From Ehretia macrophylla (lineage: Eukaryota > Streptophyta > Magnoliopsida > Boraginales > Ehretiaceae), in NCBI GenBank assembly GCA_037974665.1, contig CM075783.1:11041262-11105261 (forward strand): 64,000 nt of DNA, given 5' to 3'. The notes under the pieces were generated by a model that worked only from the letters and a program-made list of their open reading frames with translations, had not been told where the DNA came from and ran no database searches. Below are positions 21,680 through 36,100 of the stretch, in pieces. How positions within the stretch are numbered: position 1 is the stretch's first letter; every line of letters starts with the position of its first letter. A program made the position numbers and the translations under genes.

Positions 21680-24600
21680 TGTGGCGACCCGGACCTAGCA
21701 TATAGACATTTTATTAATTTGTATATATTCATTTTATTAAATTGCACCATTCTCAAAAAACATGTCACGATAATTGTTGCATTCACTTAAATTATATTCA
21801 ATTGGCTTTCGCGAAATAATTATTTTATTATTTTATTGATTAGTTTTTATTTTACTAACAATTTAAAATAATTTAATTTCACTATTTGAATGTGAAGTTT
21901 CAAATCCGGGAATAATTATTTTTATTATTATCACCATTTGTATTTACTTTAATTATATTTAATTGATTTACATAAAGTCATTAATTTATTACTTTCATTA
22001 TTTGTATTTATTTAATTTATATTTAAATGATTTTCTCGGGACACTTATTCTATTATTTTAATTATTTAAAATTGTTTTACATGACTTTAAATTAATTTAT
22101 CTTACTGTTCTAATGGGAAGCTCGGGCTCAAATCTAAACGAGCTAGTTTATTATTTTAATAATTATATTTATTTATGTTTTTCAGACCCAAACGAGCTGG
22201 ATTATTTTCAATATTAATTATAATTATTTAAATTGGATTTAAAAGAGTTATTAGAAATGATTATCTTTTGTTTATTATTTATTTATATTTAATTGATTTA
22301 AACTGCCCGAGCCTAGAGAGACTTTTAATTTATTATATTTAATAATTATTATATGTGCATATTTGACTTAATTGCCTTTGTTTGGTCTTATTTGCTTTTA
22401 TATGTTTTAAATTTTAGATTTAACTTGAGCCCGGGTAAAATTTTAAACTGCTTTATTTTTCAAATTTGATATTTCTTCCCTGAACAATATTGTATTTAAT
22501 ATATTCGTTTATTGCTAAAATGTGCATTTCATGTCCCAAGTATGAGGAAATTAAATATTTTTAGTGTCCCCGAGTGAATACTAAAATTTAATTAATTGGG
22601 GAATTTAGCTTTCTAAATAATTTCTACCAAGTTAACTAGCCATTAGTATTTTATAATAAGCCAATCCTTTATCTAGGCCATTTATTTACTTAACTTATAT
22701 ATATTTGTACATATATTAGTTAGTAGATTAAAGCAAAAATTTAGCAAAAAGAAAGAAAAAAAAACACATCAGCAGCAACATAGGAAAAATGTGAGGTCCT
22801 TTATGATCTAGGCTTTTAGCCAACTAGATACCAATATATATATTATATTAGTTGTTAACTAAGCAACAATGGTCAAAGATAGCAAAGAAAAAAAAATTGG
22901 AACCCATGAGCAACAACAACAAAGGGAAAAAAAACGTGAAGGCCTTTGAGCTTAGGGTTGACTTATTTCTTCATTTTTCTTCCATTCTTGCTTGGATTAA
23001 AGGTTGTTCTAGCTATTTTTCCTCATTTCCTAGCTTTACCAAGGTGAGGGAGTTTGCATTTAAGTTAATTTAAAGTTTATGTCAACTTTTATAATTTTGT
23101 GATTTGTTGATTATGGTTATGGAAATGCTTAAATATGGTATCATACATTCTTTATATGTTATATAGACTATGCTTGAGTAGCTTGTTAACAAATTCCATG
23201 GTTGAAAGCTTGAATTGTGTGAAAAAGATAATGAATAGTGACGAAAATTAGGGTTTGGCTTTAGGTTGATATTTGGAACAAATTGATGCTTCATTTAGGT
23301 GCTCTAGACATTATTGAAACTAGTTAGAAGCTCACGTGTAGTTAAATTACATGAAATTGAGTTAAAATACAAATTACCTAACTTTTTAAAAGGAGTTTTT
23401 TCATGAAATGTAATCCGGGCACATTTGAGCTTTAGATTAGGTATCCTTGGGGTATGGAAGCACTTTTGGAGCTTTCGTTGCATTAAATTGGAGTCCGGAT
23501 ATGGTAGGTGTAGTTAAAACCCACTCGAGGCCTTCTCGAGATTTTGTCTCTAAAGCGGGTTTTAAGGTCCTTGATAGGTGTCTTTTGGCTTCCTTAGGAA
23601 TGTAGAATGATTGGATTGTAAATTCGGGGCCTTGAATTTTGTGTAGAAGAGGAATTGCGTAGTTAACAAAAGGGGAAAAGTAATAAATGGATACCTTTAT
23701 GCTGGTATGAGCTTGTAGAGGTATTGTTGTGTGTTTATATGCTTGTATAAGGTATAACTAAGCTAGTTGAAGAGTTTGTAAAAAAGTATGTTATTTATCT
23801 CTTTTGTGTTTATATCATTATTTCATGTTTGATGACTTATATTACACTTAACTGTGAGGGCGGCCTACTTTGTCGTCCAACTTATGTGATATTTGATGAT
23901 CTTGGCTCTCGTGAACTAGGCTCGGGGTTGCACAACCTATTCGGGCATGGTAGTGTTGAGTAACACGGGCGGCATTAGGCTTGTTGTGCTCCCTCGGCTA
24001 CCATGGTTTCCTAGTCCCTTTCTCGCCGAGGCATACTCCCCTACCCCAGAGGCATGGTTCACCTCGTTAGGGCATACAGACCTACCTCGGGAGATATAGG
24101 TCATAGGATCGGGGTGCATCTGGAGTACCCCATTTGGAGGAATAAGGGGTTGCCGGCACTTGCTTGAAGATCGTGACTCGTGGTTCGAGATTGAAGACAA
24201 GAAAATGAACCGTATCCTTTTCAATATGTGATACTCGATTATTAATTATTATTCGTTATCTTGTTACTTGAAACATGGTTTTATGCTTTACATAATACTT
24301 GCATGTTAACTAGACTTATGTACTTCATAGTTCGTGTATTTGTGTACTATCTAGCCCGTGTGCTTGTGTGTTATCTTGAGTCGTATACTTGCATGCTAGC
24401 ATGCTATTCAGTCTCGTGTACTTGCATGTTATTTAGACTCGTATCCTTGTGTACTATTTAGTATTGTAATCTTGTGTGTCATCTAGTTTACTGCTTGTTT
24501 GTATGCGTAGTACGCAATGGTTTTGAAAATGTTCCCTCCCTCACTGGGCAACATGTTTTGTATGCCCATACCTCTTTCTAACACCTTTCAGGTTTAGCAC

Positions 24601-25190
24601 CTTCAGAAGTTGATAAGAGGAAGGTCGAGAGTTTTCGTGGTTGGTTATGTTAGCCTTCATGAATTGTAATTTGATTAGAATCATTAAAATTTGACATGTA
24701 AATGTTTTGGGTCTTGTTTGTACTCGATTTATTATGGGGTCTTGTAATGTAAGTTTTAGTCTCGAATGTATTGATAGTTGTAGGTGGCCTGTAATAGCGT
24801 AATGAACTATTTATTGTCTAACGGTCGTGCATGCTTTCTTGGGGAAAATGAAACTGATTGGAGGACTTAATAGATAAGAAAATTGAATAGATAAGATTGG
24901 AATGGTATGATAACCAATCTCATGATCTAGAAATTCTATGACTTAATGCATGTTCGTTGTGGACTTTTATGGGTTCCAAGGCTCGGATGGCCTTGAGGAG
25001 TTGTTGTATGTGGTGATAGTGGAAGTTGGGTGTTACGGAGGAGGTTGAACTTTGGTTTTAAGGTTATAGTTGCTTGTACAAGTTTTGGATTGTCCTATAA
25101 ATAGGGGAGACTCCGTTCGTCTTCCCTTATTTTTCCTGACCTCGGGTGTTGGGTCGGGGCTCCTATCTCGTGAGGGATCGAGGTGTTACA
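21680..25190 (+). repeat. 5' LTR of element C, 3.5 kb
   Basis: TGTGGCGACCCGG to ATCGAGGTGTTACA. The first 2 kb is extremely AT-rich. The 3' 1.3 kb shares blocks with the LTR part at 5643-6785 and, more weakly, with family A (GTACATC-GGAGTAC). Near the 3' end are TATAAATAGGGGAGACTCCG (25095-25114) and the CACTGGGC hairpin. All open frames are incidental. Confidence 0.9.
24546..24567 (+). other. Conserved LTR hairpin, family C
   Basis: GGGCA pairs with TGCCC across a 12-base loop, preceded by CACT and followed by ATAC. Here the second pair is G-C where family A has G-U. Confidence 0.6.
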
Positions 25191-25192
25191 GA

Positions 25193-25204
25193 TGGTATCA
25201 GAGC
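25193..25204 (+). promoter_or_regulatory. Primer binding site of element C
   Basis: TGGTATCAGAGC, complementary to the 3' end of plant initiator tRNA-Met, two bases after the LTR. Confidence 0.93.
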
Positions 25205-25743
25205 TTAGATAGCTCTCAACCAAGAAAGGATCCTCGGCCTATTGGGTAGTGACCTTTGATCCTGTGCTTGTAAAGTATGTTACGTGGACTGAGTGTTATG
25301 TATGGTTTGTATGGCTTGAATGTATGTGTGTCTTATGTGACTTATTTGTGTAATGAATGAGGATTGTGTTAAATGTATGTTGCGTTATGTGATTTGGTGT
25401 GCATCTATGTGACCTCTTTGTGATGTAAGTGAAACTTATATGATATGTGTGCTTATATGATTATGTGTTCATCCAAGTGATTTCATGAATAACTACTTGC
25501 TTCGGCTATTAGTAGAAATACGTGTGTTTGAATTCTGTGAACTAAGTTATTGTGAGTAATATGATAACTTTCTAATCAAACTAAGTGTTGTTGGTTTCTA
25601 GTACAGTTTATAATTTCATAAGTAATCTAAAGTATTCATTGAGCATATGTGATAGTTGTATAACTTGTAAAATTTTATCATATAGTATGTACATACTATA
25701 AGAAGTTCATCATGTATAATCTCAATTGCATGCATCCACTACC
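25205..25743 (+). repeat. Interior of element C, left part (non-coding)
   Basis: T- and G-rich leader sequence with many TATGTG words and no coding similarity. It ends at CTACC (25739-25743), the left target duplication of the solo LTR. Confidence 0.65.
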
Positions 25744-28374
25744 TGTCATGCCCCTACCTAACTCCATGCTAAAGGTTAAGTCTGGACCCGACAAACGGAC
25801 AGAGTCTCCTCTGTACCGTGGACATTTTGAAAACCTGTAACATTCAATTTAAGCCACCAAACAACAAGAACACCATTTCTAATTAAACCCTAGCTTAAAG
25901 GCCATCCGAGCCTTAAGCAATACAAACAGTTTAGTTACATACAAGCATGCATACCACAATATTAACTTCTTTACAAAAGACGCTTATCATACCATTCTAT
26001 GGTAGCAATTAAACATATTTATAGGTTAAAGTCAACCAGTTCAACCCATGTGACCACACACAAGCATGCGACAAACTAAAAGTAAGAATATTAGTTATTA
26101 CAAGCCATAGATATATATCATACACTACATCTAAACTTACAACCAAACATTATACACATGAGCTCAAAGGCTCCAAAATAGAACATTATAACAACAAGCC
26201 GGTTCTACATATAATCAATAGGAAACACGTTCATCTCAAGCAACTAGAACACGACAACTAAGGTAACTGATCAGTCTAGACCTCCTGCTCCTCACCCTCA
26301 ACCAAATCAAGCTGGGGTTCAACCTCAGCACCTCCTAAAACATATTAGTGAGGTATGAGCAACCACAATTGCCCAGTGGGGGATTAAGACTATCCGAGGC
26401 GTGCAATGCAACAAGTAAAACAAATAAGCAAGTAAAAGACAATAGAAATAGCAATTAACCACATATTAAAAGGATACGATACACTTAACCCTAACATTCC
26501 AAAATTCTCTTTATCTTCGATAACGAACCACGAACCACGAACAATATGCCGGCATAATCCCCAATTACTCCAGTGGGTGTATTCTGGATGTACCCTGATA
26601 AACCTACGACCCAATACCCCCTAGCAAACTTCGGACCAGGCGAGTGAGGGACTAGGGCACGGAGATCGAATATCCACTGGCAAGCCCGCTGCTGTCCAAC
26701 CGATATTCAATACATCCACCCCTGACACTATGGTTGCGCAACTACTATGCAATGCACTTATCAATGGCAATACAATAACAATAATGAAAGCAATAACACG
26801 GGAGAAACAACAAAGTAGGTTGTCCTCAAACAATTAGAATAGAAGCATTAGCATACAACAACTAAACGGATACAAAGGAGCATTTACGCATTCCACATAG
26901 AACTATACCAAAAGCTCAAGAATGCCTTGAAAATACATTTAACCATCCAAGGAACAGTTACAAGATCATAGAAGCGTGAGACAACCAATTTCCCACTTAA
27001 ACCCCTTTGTAACTCAAACCATTTTCCTTCCAAACTCAAGCTATTGTTCTAGATTAGTAAGCGGCCTATTCCATGATTCTAATTAACCCATTAGGTACCC
27101 TTAGAACCCTCGAAGTTACCCAATTACCCGCGTTTAGCACAAAAGCCCCAATTTCTCCCTTATGACTTTGTATTACACGTATCTCAACCGGGACTCAATC
27201 GAGGGCTAGCAAAGCTTATTTAAAACCTATATAGCCTAGGTATACCAAATGTGAAGGCCAAATTAACCCGGATTTGCGATAGCCTGGGAACCCCTTTTAA
27301 AAAGTCGCCTAATTCGTGATTTTGTTAAGTTACAAGCAATTAAACCTTACGGGGTTATTACACTACCTTCATTAGAACCTAAAGCAACTATGTGGATCAT
27401 TGAATCAAGCTATAAGGTTTATTTTCACAAAACCCTAAAAATTCCGTCACTATTCATGCTCTAAATCAAACCATCAAATTGAACCGTTTAAAATACAAAA
27501 CAAAAGCATAAATGTGGTCTTTACTACTTGTATACAACATAACCTACTTTGAGCATTCCATAACCATTTAGTAGCAGAACAAGAAATTCAAGAAAGTTGT
27601 AACATTTCAATAATACAAAATAAACATGCAAATCCCTCACGAATTGTGCGTAGGAGCTAAGGGAAGGCTAGAACACTTGTGGAAGGGCTTGAACTTAGCT
27701 TGGGAGGGGGGCCGCCTTGTGCAACTTTAGAAAGGAGAGAATCTCAGAAAGTCACTCCCTCCAACCTTTTCTATCTATCTTTAGAAGTAGGGCGAGAGAA
27801 AGTCAATATGATATTTGCCTTGGTTTTTCCAACGAAACTAAGCACTCTTTTTCTTTCTAATTCGGAAGGCTCAATCCCACACTCTGACTTCGGATTGAAG
27901 GTTTGATGGGCAAAAACTTCTTCTTCTTCTTCTTCTATGCTGCTGTCGGGTTTGGCACAGTGATTTTCAACTTTTTTTGTGTGTGTTATGATATGAGTTA
28001 TTATGTGTGTATGTTGAGTATATGTTTAAGTGGTGTTAAGTCTATAAATAGGTCTAGTTAGCTTAAAGACGAGCCTAAAGGTGCAATTAATTGTTAGCTA
28101 GTTCAATTAGTAAATTAGACTACGTAACACTATTCATTGAACCACTAAAAATATTTTCTAAACGAAGGCTCCTAACACAAATCGCTCAAAAGTACATTTT
28201 TCTCATTCCTAAAATAATTAATATGATTTAAGAAAAATGCTAATTCAAAGTAATTAAGCAGTTGAAAAACGTGATGAATAGTAATCACATAAGACAACAA
28301 GTAATGCACAGTAAAAATGCGCAAATAGTGGATGCAACAGTTAAAAGGTGTACGGTAAAATCTCGGGTGTCACA
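25744..28374 (-). mobile_element. Solo LTR of family A, 2.63 kb
   Basis: Plus-strand ends TGTCATGCCCC and CTCGGGTGTCACA, homologous in reverse to the LTR at 3153-5642. Flanks CTACC and TTACC (28375-28379) match at four of five bases, so this is a decayed TSD. No internal DNA remains, which indicates LTR-LTR recombination inside element C. A (TTC)n run lies near 27918. Confidence 0.88.
26357..26374 (-). other. Conserved LTR hairpin, family A solo LTR
   Basis: Minus strand GGGCAATTGTGGTTGCTC: stem GGGCAA/TTGCTC, 6-base loop different from that of the first family A LTR. Confidence 0.6.
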
Positions 28375-28379
28375 TTACC

Positions 28380-28991
28380 CATTGAATTGATAAGTAAACT
28401 CTCCCCTATAGAGATAGCCAGAATTGGGTTTTTTGAAGATGTGGACCAGCAGAGCTGATTGTAGTACATATCTAAGATCAACAAGAATTACTTCGAAAAC
28501 CAGGCTTGGGATTTTCTTTGGGGATTTTAATTGGTAATCTATCTCGGCATTCCAACTGTGAGTTCTTATTCAATAATATTTGGTATTTTCTTTGATATTC
28601 GCATTTGGATTACTTCTCTGCAATTCTTATACAACAAACACATTGGGAATTCTTATGTGGTGTTCCTACTCGGAAGGATTCTTACTCAGACTTCTAGATT
28701 GGTATTCTTATTCGGAGCCTTTATTTGGCATCCTTATTGCAAGATTTCTTGCTAGTATTTCCTTTGATAGTCTACTGAAGTTTTCATAGGTATTTCTTCG
28801 GCACATGTATGGGTATTCTTCTTGGTATATTACTTTAAAGTTCTTATTTAAGATACTTATCTAATAAACTTCCTTGGCGTTATCGGTGGTCTTCGCGTTC
28901 GAGCTTCTTATCCAAATTGTTCAAGATGCATACAATGAGTTCACTTAAAATGAGGAATTGCGAGGACGTAATTTTTGTAAAGAGGAGAAAG
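28380..28991 (+). repeat. Interior of element C, right part (non-coding)
   Basis: T-rich, with recurring phrases such as TTCCTACTCGG, TTCTTACTCAG and TTCTTATTCGG around 28660-28720. It ends in a purine-rich tract next to the 3' LTR. No coding similarity. Confidence 0.65.
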
Positions 28992-30702
28992 TGTGGTGAC
29001 CCGGACCTAGCATATAGATATTTTATTAATTTGCATATATTTATTTTATTAAATTGCACCATTCTTGAAAAATGTGCCACGATAACTGTTGCATTCACTT
29101 AAATTATATTCAATTGGTTTTCCCGAAATAATTATTTAATTATTTTATTTATTAGAATTTATTTTACTAACAATTTAAAATGATTTAATTTCACTATTTG
29201 AATGTGAAGCCTCAACTCCGAGAATAATTATTTTTATTATTATCACTGTTTGTATTTATTTAAATTATATTTAATTGATTTACATAAAGTCATTAATTTA
29301 TTACTTTCATTATTTGTATTTATTTAATTTATATTTAAATGATTTTCTCGGGACACTTATTCTATTATTTTAATTATTTAAAATTATTTTACATGTTTTT
29401 AAATTAATTTATCTTACTGTTCGAACAGGAAGCCTGTGCCTGGATCTGAACGAGCTAGTTTATTATTTTAATAATTATATTTATTTATGTTTTCTGGACC
29501 CGAATGAGGTGGATTATTTTTAATACTAATTATAATTATTTAAATTGGATTTAAAAGAGTTATTAGAAATGATTATCTTATGTTTATTATTTATTTACAT
29601 TTAATTGATTAAACTGCCTTAGCCTAGAGAGACTTTTAATTTATTATGTTTAATTATTCTGTGTGCATATTTGACTTACTTGCCTTTGTTTGGTCTTATT
29701 TGCTTTTATATGTTTTAAATTTTAGGTTTAACTTGAGCCCGGGTAAAATTTTAAACTGCTTTATTTTTTAAATTTGATATTTTTTCCCTGAAAAATACTG
29801 TATTTAATATATTTTTTCATTGCTAGAATGTGAATTTCATGTCCTGAGCATGAGGAAATTAAATATTTTTAGTGTCCCTGAGTGAATAGTAAAATTTAAT
29901 TAATTTGGGCATTTAGCTTTCTAAATAATTTCTACCAAGTTAACTAGCCATTAGTATTTTATAATAAGCCAATTCTTTATCTGGGCCATTTATTTACTTA
30001 ACTTATATATATTTGTACATATATTAGTTAGCAGACTAAGAAAAAATTTAGCAAAAAGAAAGAAAAAAAACGCATCAACAGCAGCATAGGAAAAACGTGA
30101 GGTCCCTTACGATCTAGGCTTTTAGCCAACTAGATACCATTATATATATTATATTAGTTGTTAACTAAGCAACAATGGTCAAAGATAGCAAAGAAAAAAA
30201 AATGGAACCCATAAGCAATAGCAGCAAAGGGAAAAAAAACGTGAAAGCCTTTGAGCTTAGGGTTGACTTCTTTCTTCATTTTTCTTCCATTCTTGCTTGG
30301 ATTAAAGGTGGTTCTAGCTATTTTCCCTCATTTCCTAGCTTTACCAAGGTGAGGGAGTTTGCATTTAAGATAGTTTAAAGTTTATGTCAACTTTTATAAT
30401 TTTGTGATTGTTGATTATGGCTATGAAAATGCTTAAATATGGTATTATACATGCTTTATATGTTATATAGACTATGCTTCAGTAGTTTGTTAACAAATTC
30501 CATGGTTGAAAGCCTGAATTGTGTGAAAAAGACAATGAATAGTGATGAAAATTAGGGTTTGGCTTTAGGTTGATATTTGGAATGAATTGATGCTTTATTT
30601 AGGTGCTCTAAACATGACTGAAACTAGTTAAAAGCTCACGTGTTGTTAAATTGCCCGAAATTGAGTTAAAATGCAAATTAGCTATTTTTTTAAAATGGGG
30701 TT
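28992..30702 (+). repeat. 3' LTR of element C, main part
   Basis: Starts TGTGGTGACCCGG and follows the 5' LTR closely. At 30703 it is interrupted by element B; its last piece is at 38391-38437. Confidence 0.9.
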
Positions 30703-33125
30703 TGTCACGCCCCAACTCGACCCCACCTATAATCAGTCAGGACGCAACGGAATTTCGACAGCATAACGACAGTAAATAGATTTCCGAGGTTCTAAACCAA
30801 CCTCATAAAACATCATACATCCAGCAATTCCTCAATACAAACAACAACATACAACACAACCATATTATACAATAAACCATCCTCGTTATACGCCTCCGTT
30901 CCAACATGACATACAATACCTCAACTTTATCAGCCATTTCAAAAATAAGTTGAGACACAACTACAACTTAACCATAGACAAAAGAAAGCCACTAAGTTAA
31001 CACCGTTTGGATCATCATCTTACAACATCTATTACAATAAGAACCATAAAGCATATAAAAGTCTATTAAGCTAATATACATGACATTAAACAACATATAA
31101 TCATGGATAAGACTCGGGAACATATGACTCGTCCACGTAAGGCACATTTTCCTCCTCAGGAGGTACGTACTCGTAATCCGGCTCTGCAACACCTGTAAGC
31201 ATGCAATAATAGAGAGTGAGCTTATATACATAAGCCCAGTGAGGATCCGATAGATCTTGACAGTATTCACTACGCTCCTTGGATTTAGTCCTTTGAGCAA
31301 GTAAACACACAACAACAATAATAACATTATCATCACATAACTATATAACCATTCATTAAAGGATACTCTATTTGGTGTAGCTCCAAACGCCATCACGATC
31401 TCAACCGTTCTTCTTATAACTCCCCATTACTCACGCACCCGAGGTACCTCACTAACCCCTCCCTCCATGACATCTCCGTCATGCGAGCTGCGGGTAGCCT
31501 ATCGCAGTCATGCCGTTACCAACCCGACACCCCGACGCTGCCCGAGAGGTGGCACACACATACCAAGACTCCATAATCATCAATCATCAATCAATCATCA
31601 ATCAATCAATTGGGAGATCAGCAACGAAAGTGCCCGATTCCCGAACTCAATAATAATCAATCAATAACATCAATATAACATCAATATTAAATTAAACATC
31701 ATACAACGTAGTTAGATGACAAAGTAGGCCATCTAACCGGACATGCATAATATACATAATTAAACTCTAAATTACTCATCAACAACTCACCATTCATCAC
31801 TCGAACACTACCCAACCATCTAAAGGCATCGTTCAAGAAATTAAAGAATGACAACCTAAACTTCTAAAATTCATAACTTACAATCTACTAATCCAAACAT
31901 TGCCAAATCAGTTCCTATCACTCACCCATTCAACCTACTACATTAGCCCTCTCGGAAATCCACCATAACACCTCCAAATCATGCCCGATAACCCTAAAAC
32001 CCTAAGATGTCATGGCTGGATTTTCCGGATTTTCACACGAACAATGTAATCGAAAATTCGGCATTACAACAGCGCTAACACGTAATTATCAAGTATTTAT
32101 AAATCGACGGCAATCGATTTCGATCAACACAACTCATTTAATTCAACTTTGAACATTTTAATCAAAATTAAATACCCGGAAAATAAAAATTATGCTACAT
32201 CCGACAGAAATTCGTAGTATTAGTATATAACGATCCCTAGCATGCAAGGAGCAATAATCTATCATCAGATTTCAATTCTAACGGTTCAATCTTCATTTAT
32301 ACGCAAAAACACAAAAATGACATTTTGAGATCTAGAATTTTTCTCTCACCTTTGATGCGATATAAGCCTAGGAATGCGTGCTATGTGTGCCCAACAAGCA
32401 GAATCCAAGTCGGTGCGAAGTTCTACGGACAAAAACTAGGTTTTTCTTTGAAAAATTGGATTGAAAAGCTTTGAAATTTCTCTTTCTTTTTCTCCTTCTT
32501 TCTCACGGCAATGTGTGTGTTTGTGGAGTGTGTTTTGTGTTGTGTGAGTGTGTGTTGATGACAAGTAGTATTTAAAAGCTTGGTCAATTAAAAAAATGCA
32601 AAGTCAAAGTTAGTTTTAATTAGTATTTTTGTGTTTTTAATGACTTTAATTGCATTTTATTGCTCACCAAGTTAAAAATAATTATGCAACCCCCAAGATA
32701 TCTCAAGTGGATTATTTTTAGGTGACAAGAAGTTTTACAATCCAACAATTTCACCCGAGTCGGCTTAAAACTCGATTTTTGCAAAAGTCGGTGTAAAAAC
32801 CCTAATAAATTCTAAAGCCGATTTTAAAACCGTTTTCATCAAACACAGGTCTATTAAAGTCCGTGGACTAGGTCTAGAAGGGTTAAAAAGACCAGTTTCA
32901 AAATTTTAGCGGACGTGTTTCGAAAATACTATTCACTAAAAATCGACGATAAAATTTCTGACTCCGTTTTTTATGAAAATTTCATGAATGCACATTTAGC
33001 ACGTATTAGGAGTATTGACATCAAAATTATAACTTTCTAGGTCCTATAGCACATAAACAGAACATATGCACGCAAAACGAGGTATAGCACGTAAAACGAG
33101 ATAAGCAGGAAAGTGGGGTTTCACA
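30703..33125 (-). repeat. 3' LTR of element B, 2.4 kb
   Basis: Plus-strand ends TGTCACGCCCC and GGGGTTTCACA. Contains an (ATCA)n run at about 31575-31615 and the conserved hairpin at 31218-31237. The interior is non-coding. Confidence 0.92.
31218..31237 (-). other. Conserved LTR hairpin, family B
   Basis: Minus strand GGGCTTATGTATATAAGCTC: stem GGGCTTA/TAAGCTC, 6-base loop, preceded by CACT. The A-T pairs of family A are T-A pairs here. Confidence 0.6.
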
Positions 33126-33179
33126 TTCTCCCCTCCTTATAGAAATTTCATCCTCGAAATTCTTACTTGATGTACGGAA

Positions 33180-36100
33180 TAGATCTGGGTATTGCTGCTG
33201 CATCTGATCTCGTCTCTCCCACGTAGCTTCCTCAATGCCGTGATGCTTCCACAACACCTTAACCATCGGAATCCTCTTCGACCTCAACTCTCGGTCCATC
33301 TGATCTAGAATACGAATCGGATGCTCGTCATAAGTCAAATTCTCTCGAAGCTGTAACGGCTTTGGCTCAAGAATATGAGAAGGATCCGGATTATATTTCC
33401 GCAAATTAGACACGTGAAATACATCGTGGACATTAGAGAAGTTCTCCGGTAAAGCCAACCGATATGCCAACTTACCAACCCTGCCAGTAATCTCAAACGG
33501 CCCTACAAATCTCGGACTCAGCTTTCCACCTTTACCATAACGAGCAAACCCCTTTCGAGGAGACAATCTCAAGAAAACCCGATCTCCAACTGCAAACTCC
33601 AAGTCTCGACGACGCTTATCAGCATAACTCTTGAATCTACTCTGCGCCGTAAGCATTCTCTGCCTGATCAACTGAACATTCTCAATCTTCTCAAGAAATT
33701 CTGGCATGATAGTCGGATCAACAGTCTTCATCTCTCCTACCTCGTCCCAATACAAAGGTGAACGGCACTTACGACCGTAAAGAGCTGCGAAAGGCGCCAT
33801 CCCAATAGTAGCTTGATAACTATTGTTATAGGCAAACTCGGCAAGTGGTAGATGTTTCTCCCAGTTCTTCCCGAAGTCCAGAACACAAGCCCTAAGCATA
33901 TCTTCCAGAATCTGAATAGTCCGCTCAGACTGACCGTCGGTCTGTGGATGATACGCTGTACTGAAGTTCAACTGAGTACCCAAAGTCTCCTGAAGTTTCT
34001 CCCACAAACGAGAAGTAAATCGAGGATCTCGATCAGAGACAATACTAGATGGAATACCGTGAAGTCTAACAATCTGATCCAAATAGAGGTCCGTTAACTT
34101 TGTAACCTCATCTCCCATCCTCATGGCAATAAAATGCACTGTCTGCGTCAAACGACCGACGACAACCCAAATTGCATCATTACGCCTCGGTGATCTAGGC
34201 AAACCAGTGACGAAGTCCATCGTAATATGCCCCCATTACCACTCTGGTATAGCCAACGGCTGAAGCAAACCTGCTGGTCGTTGATGCTCGGCTTTCACTC
34301 TCTGACAAGTCAAACATCTAGATACAAACTGAGCAACCTCTCTCTTCATGTTGTTCCACCAGTAATGTTGCTTCAAATCCCGATACATCTTGGTTCCACC
34401 GGGATGAATAGTATATTTAGAATTATGAGCTTCCTCCAGAATACCTCGCCTCAAGCCCGGTTCATCGGGAACACAAACCCTGTTCTGAAATCGAAGAATA
34501 CCGTCCTCATGCAGTTTGAAGTCAGACTGATCATCCGTGATCTGATCCTTGATCTTCTGAAGTTTAACATCAAGTTGCTGAGCTTCCCTGATCTGAGACA
34601 ATAATAAAGGTTGAATACGGAGATGTGAACACATCACCCCAACCTGAGTCAACTCTGGTCTCCAATAACTAAACTCCTCAAGAACCTCCCACTTCTTGAC
34701 AACCAAACAAGAAATACTAGCCTTCCGGCTAAGAGCATCTGCTACAACATTTGCCTTTCCAGGCAGATAATTGATAGAACAATTATAATCTCCAAGAAGC
34801 TCCATCTACCTCCGCTGGCGCATATTCAACTCCTTCTGTGAGAATAAATACTTTAGACTCTTATGATCAGTGAAAATTTCAAACTTACTTCCCACCAGAT
34901 AATGACGTCACTTCTTGAGTGCAAAGACAACTACTGCCAACTCAAGATCATGAGTCGGATAATTTTCTTCATAAGACTTCAACTTTCGAGAAGCATAGGC
35001 AATAACTCGGCCATCCTGCATAAGAACACATCCCAAGTCCTGCTTGGATGCATCACTGTAAATGACCATATTGTCGGTCCCCTCTGGTAGAGCAAGTACT
35101 GGAGCGGTAGTTAACCTCTTTTTCAACTCCTGAAATCCACTCTCACACTTCTCGTCCCAATTAAAGATAGTCCGTTTCTGAGTCAACTTAGATAGTGGCC
35201 CCGCAATCTTTGAGAAGTTCTTGACAAACCTACGGTAATAACCGGCCAAGCCAAGAAAACTACGGACATCAGTAACACTCTCTGGCCGCTTCCAAGATAT
35301 CACCGATTCAATCTTAGTGGGATCTACGGAAATACCACTCTGTGTAATAACATGGCCAAGAAAAGAAAGCCGTTGCAGCCAAAATTCACATTTGCTGAAG
35401 TTCGCAAACAACTGAGGCTCCTGTAACTTCTCTAAAACAAGCCGAAGATGCTGCTCGCACTCCGATTCAGATTTAGAATAGACCAACATATCATCAATAA
35501 AAATCACCACGAACTGGTCCAAGTACGGCTGAAAGACTCGATGCATCAAATCCATGAATGCTGCCGGTGTATTAGTCAATCCAAAAGGCATAACCACAAA
35601 CTCATAATGCCCGTACCGAGTCCTGAAGGCAGACTTCGGAACATCCTCCGTGCGAATCCGAAGCTGATAATACCTCTGCCTCAAATCAAATTTAGAATAG
35701 ACTTTGGCTCCCTGAAGTTGATCAAACAACTCATCAATCAATGGCAAAGGATATTTATTCTTGATGGTCACCTGATTCAAACCACGGTAATCAATACACA
35801 ATCTCAAGGTACCATCCTTCTTCTTCACAAATAAGACTGGAGCTCCCCAAGGTGAAGAACTCTGCTGAATGAATCCTTTCTTCAATAACTCCTGTAACTG
35901 AGTCTTCAACTCCTTCAACTCAGCTGGTGCCATCCGGTACGCCGATTTAGAAATAGGTTGAGTACCGGGAACAAGATTAATCACAAACTCTATATCCCTC
36001 TCTGGCGGCAATCCTGGCAACTCCTCGGGAAATACATTAGGATATTCCCGGATAATAGGGACTTCCTCAAGCTGTAGCTTATCAGATGGCTTGTTGATCA

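Noticed and set aside
31101-31396. Possible small proteins in the LTR of element B
   Set aside because: The frames lie wholly in LTR sequence, do not persist in the related LTR at 63005, and have no family match.
33852-34097. Genes antisense to the element B pol region
   Set aside because: They are shadows of the integrase and RNase H coding strand.
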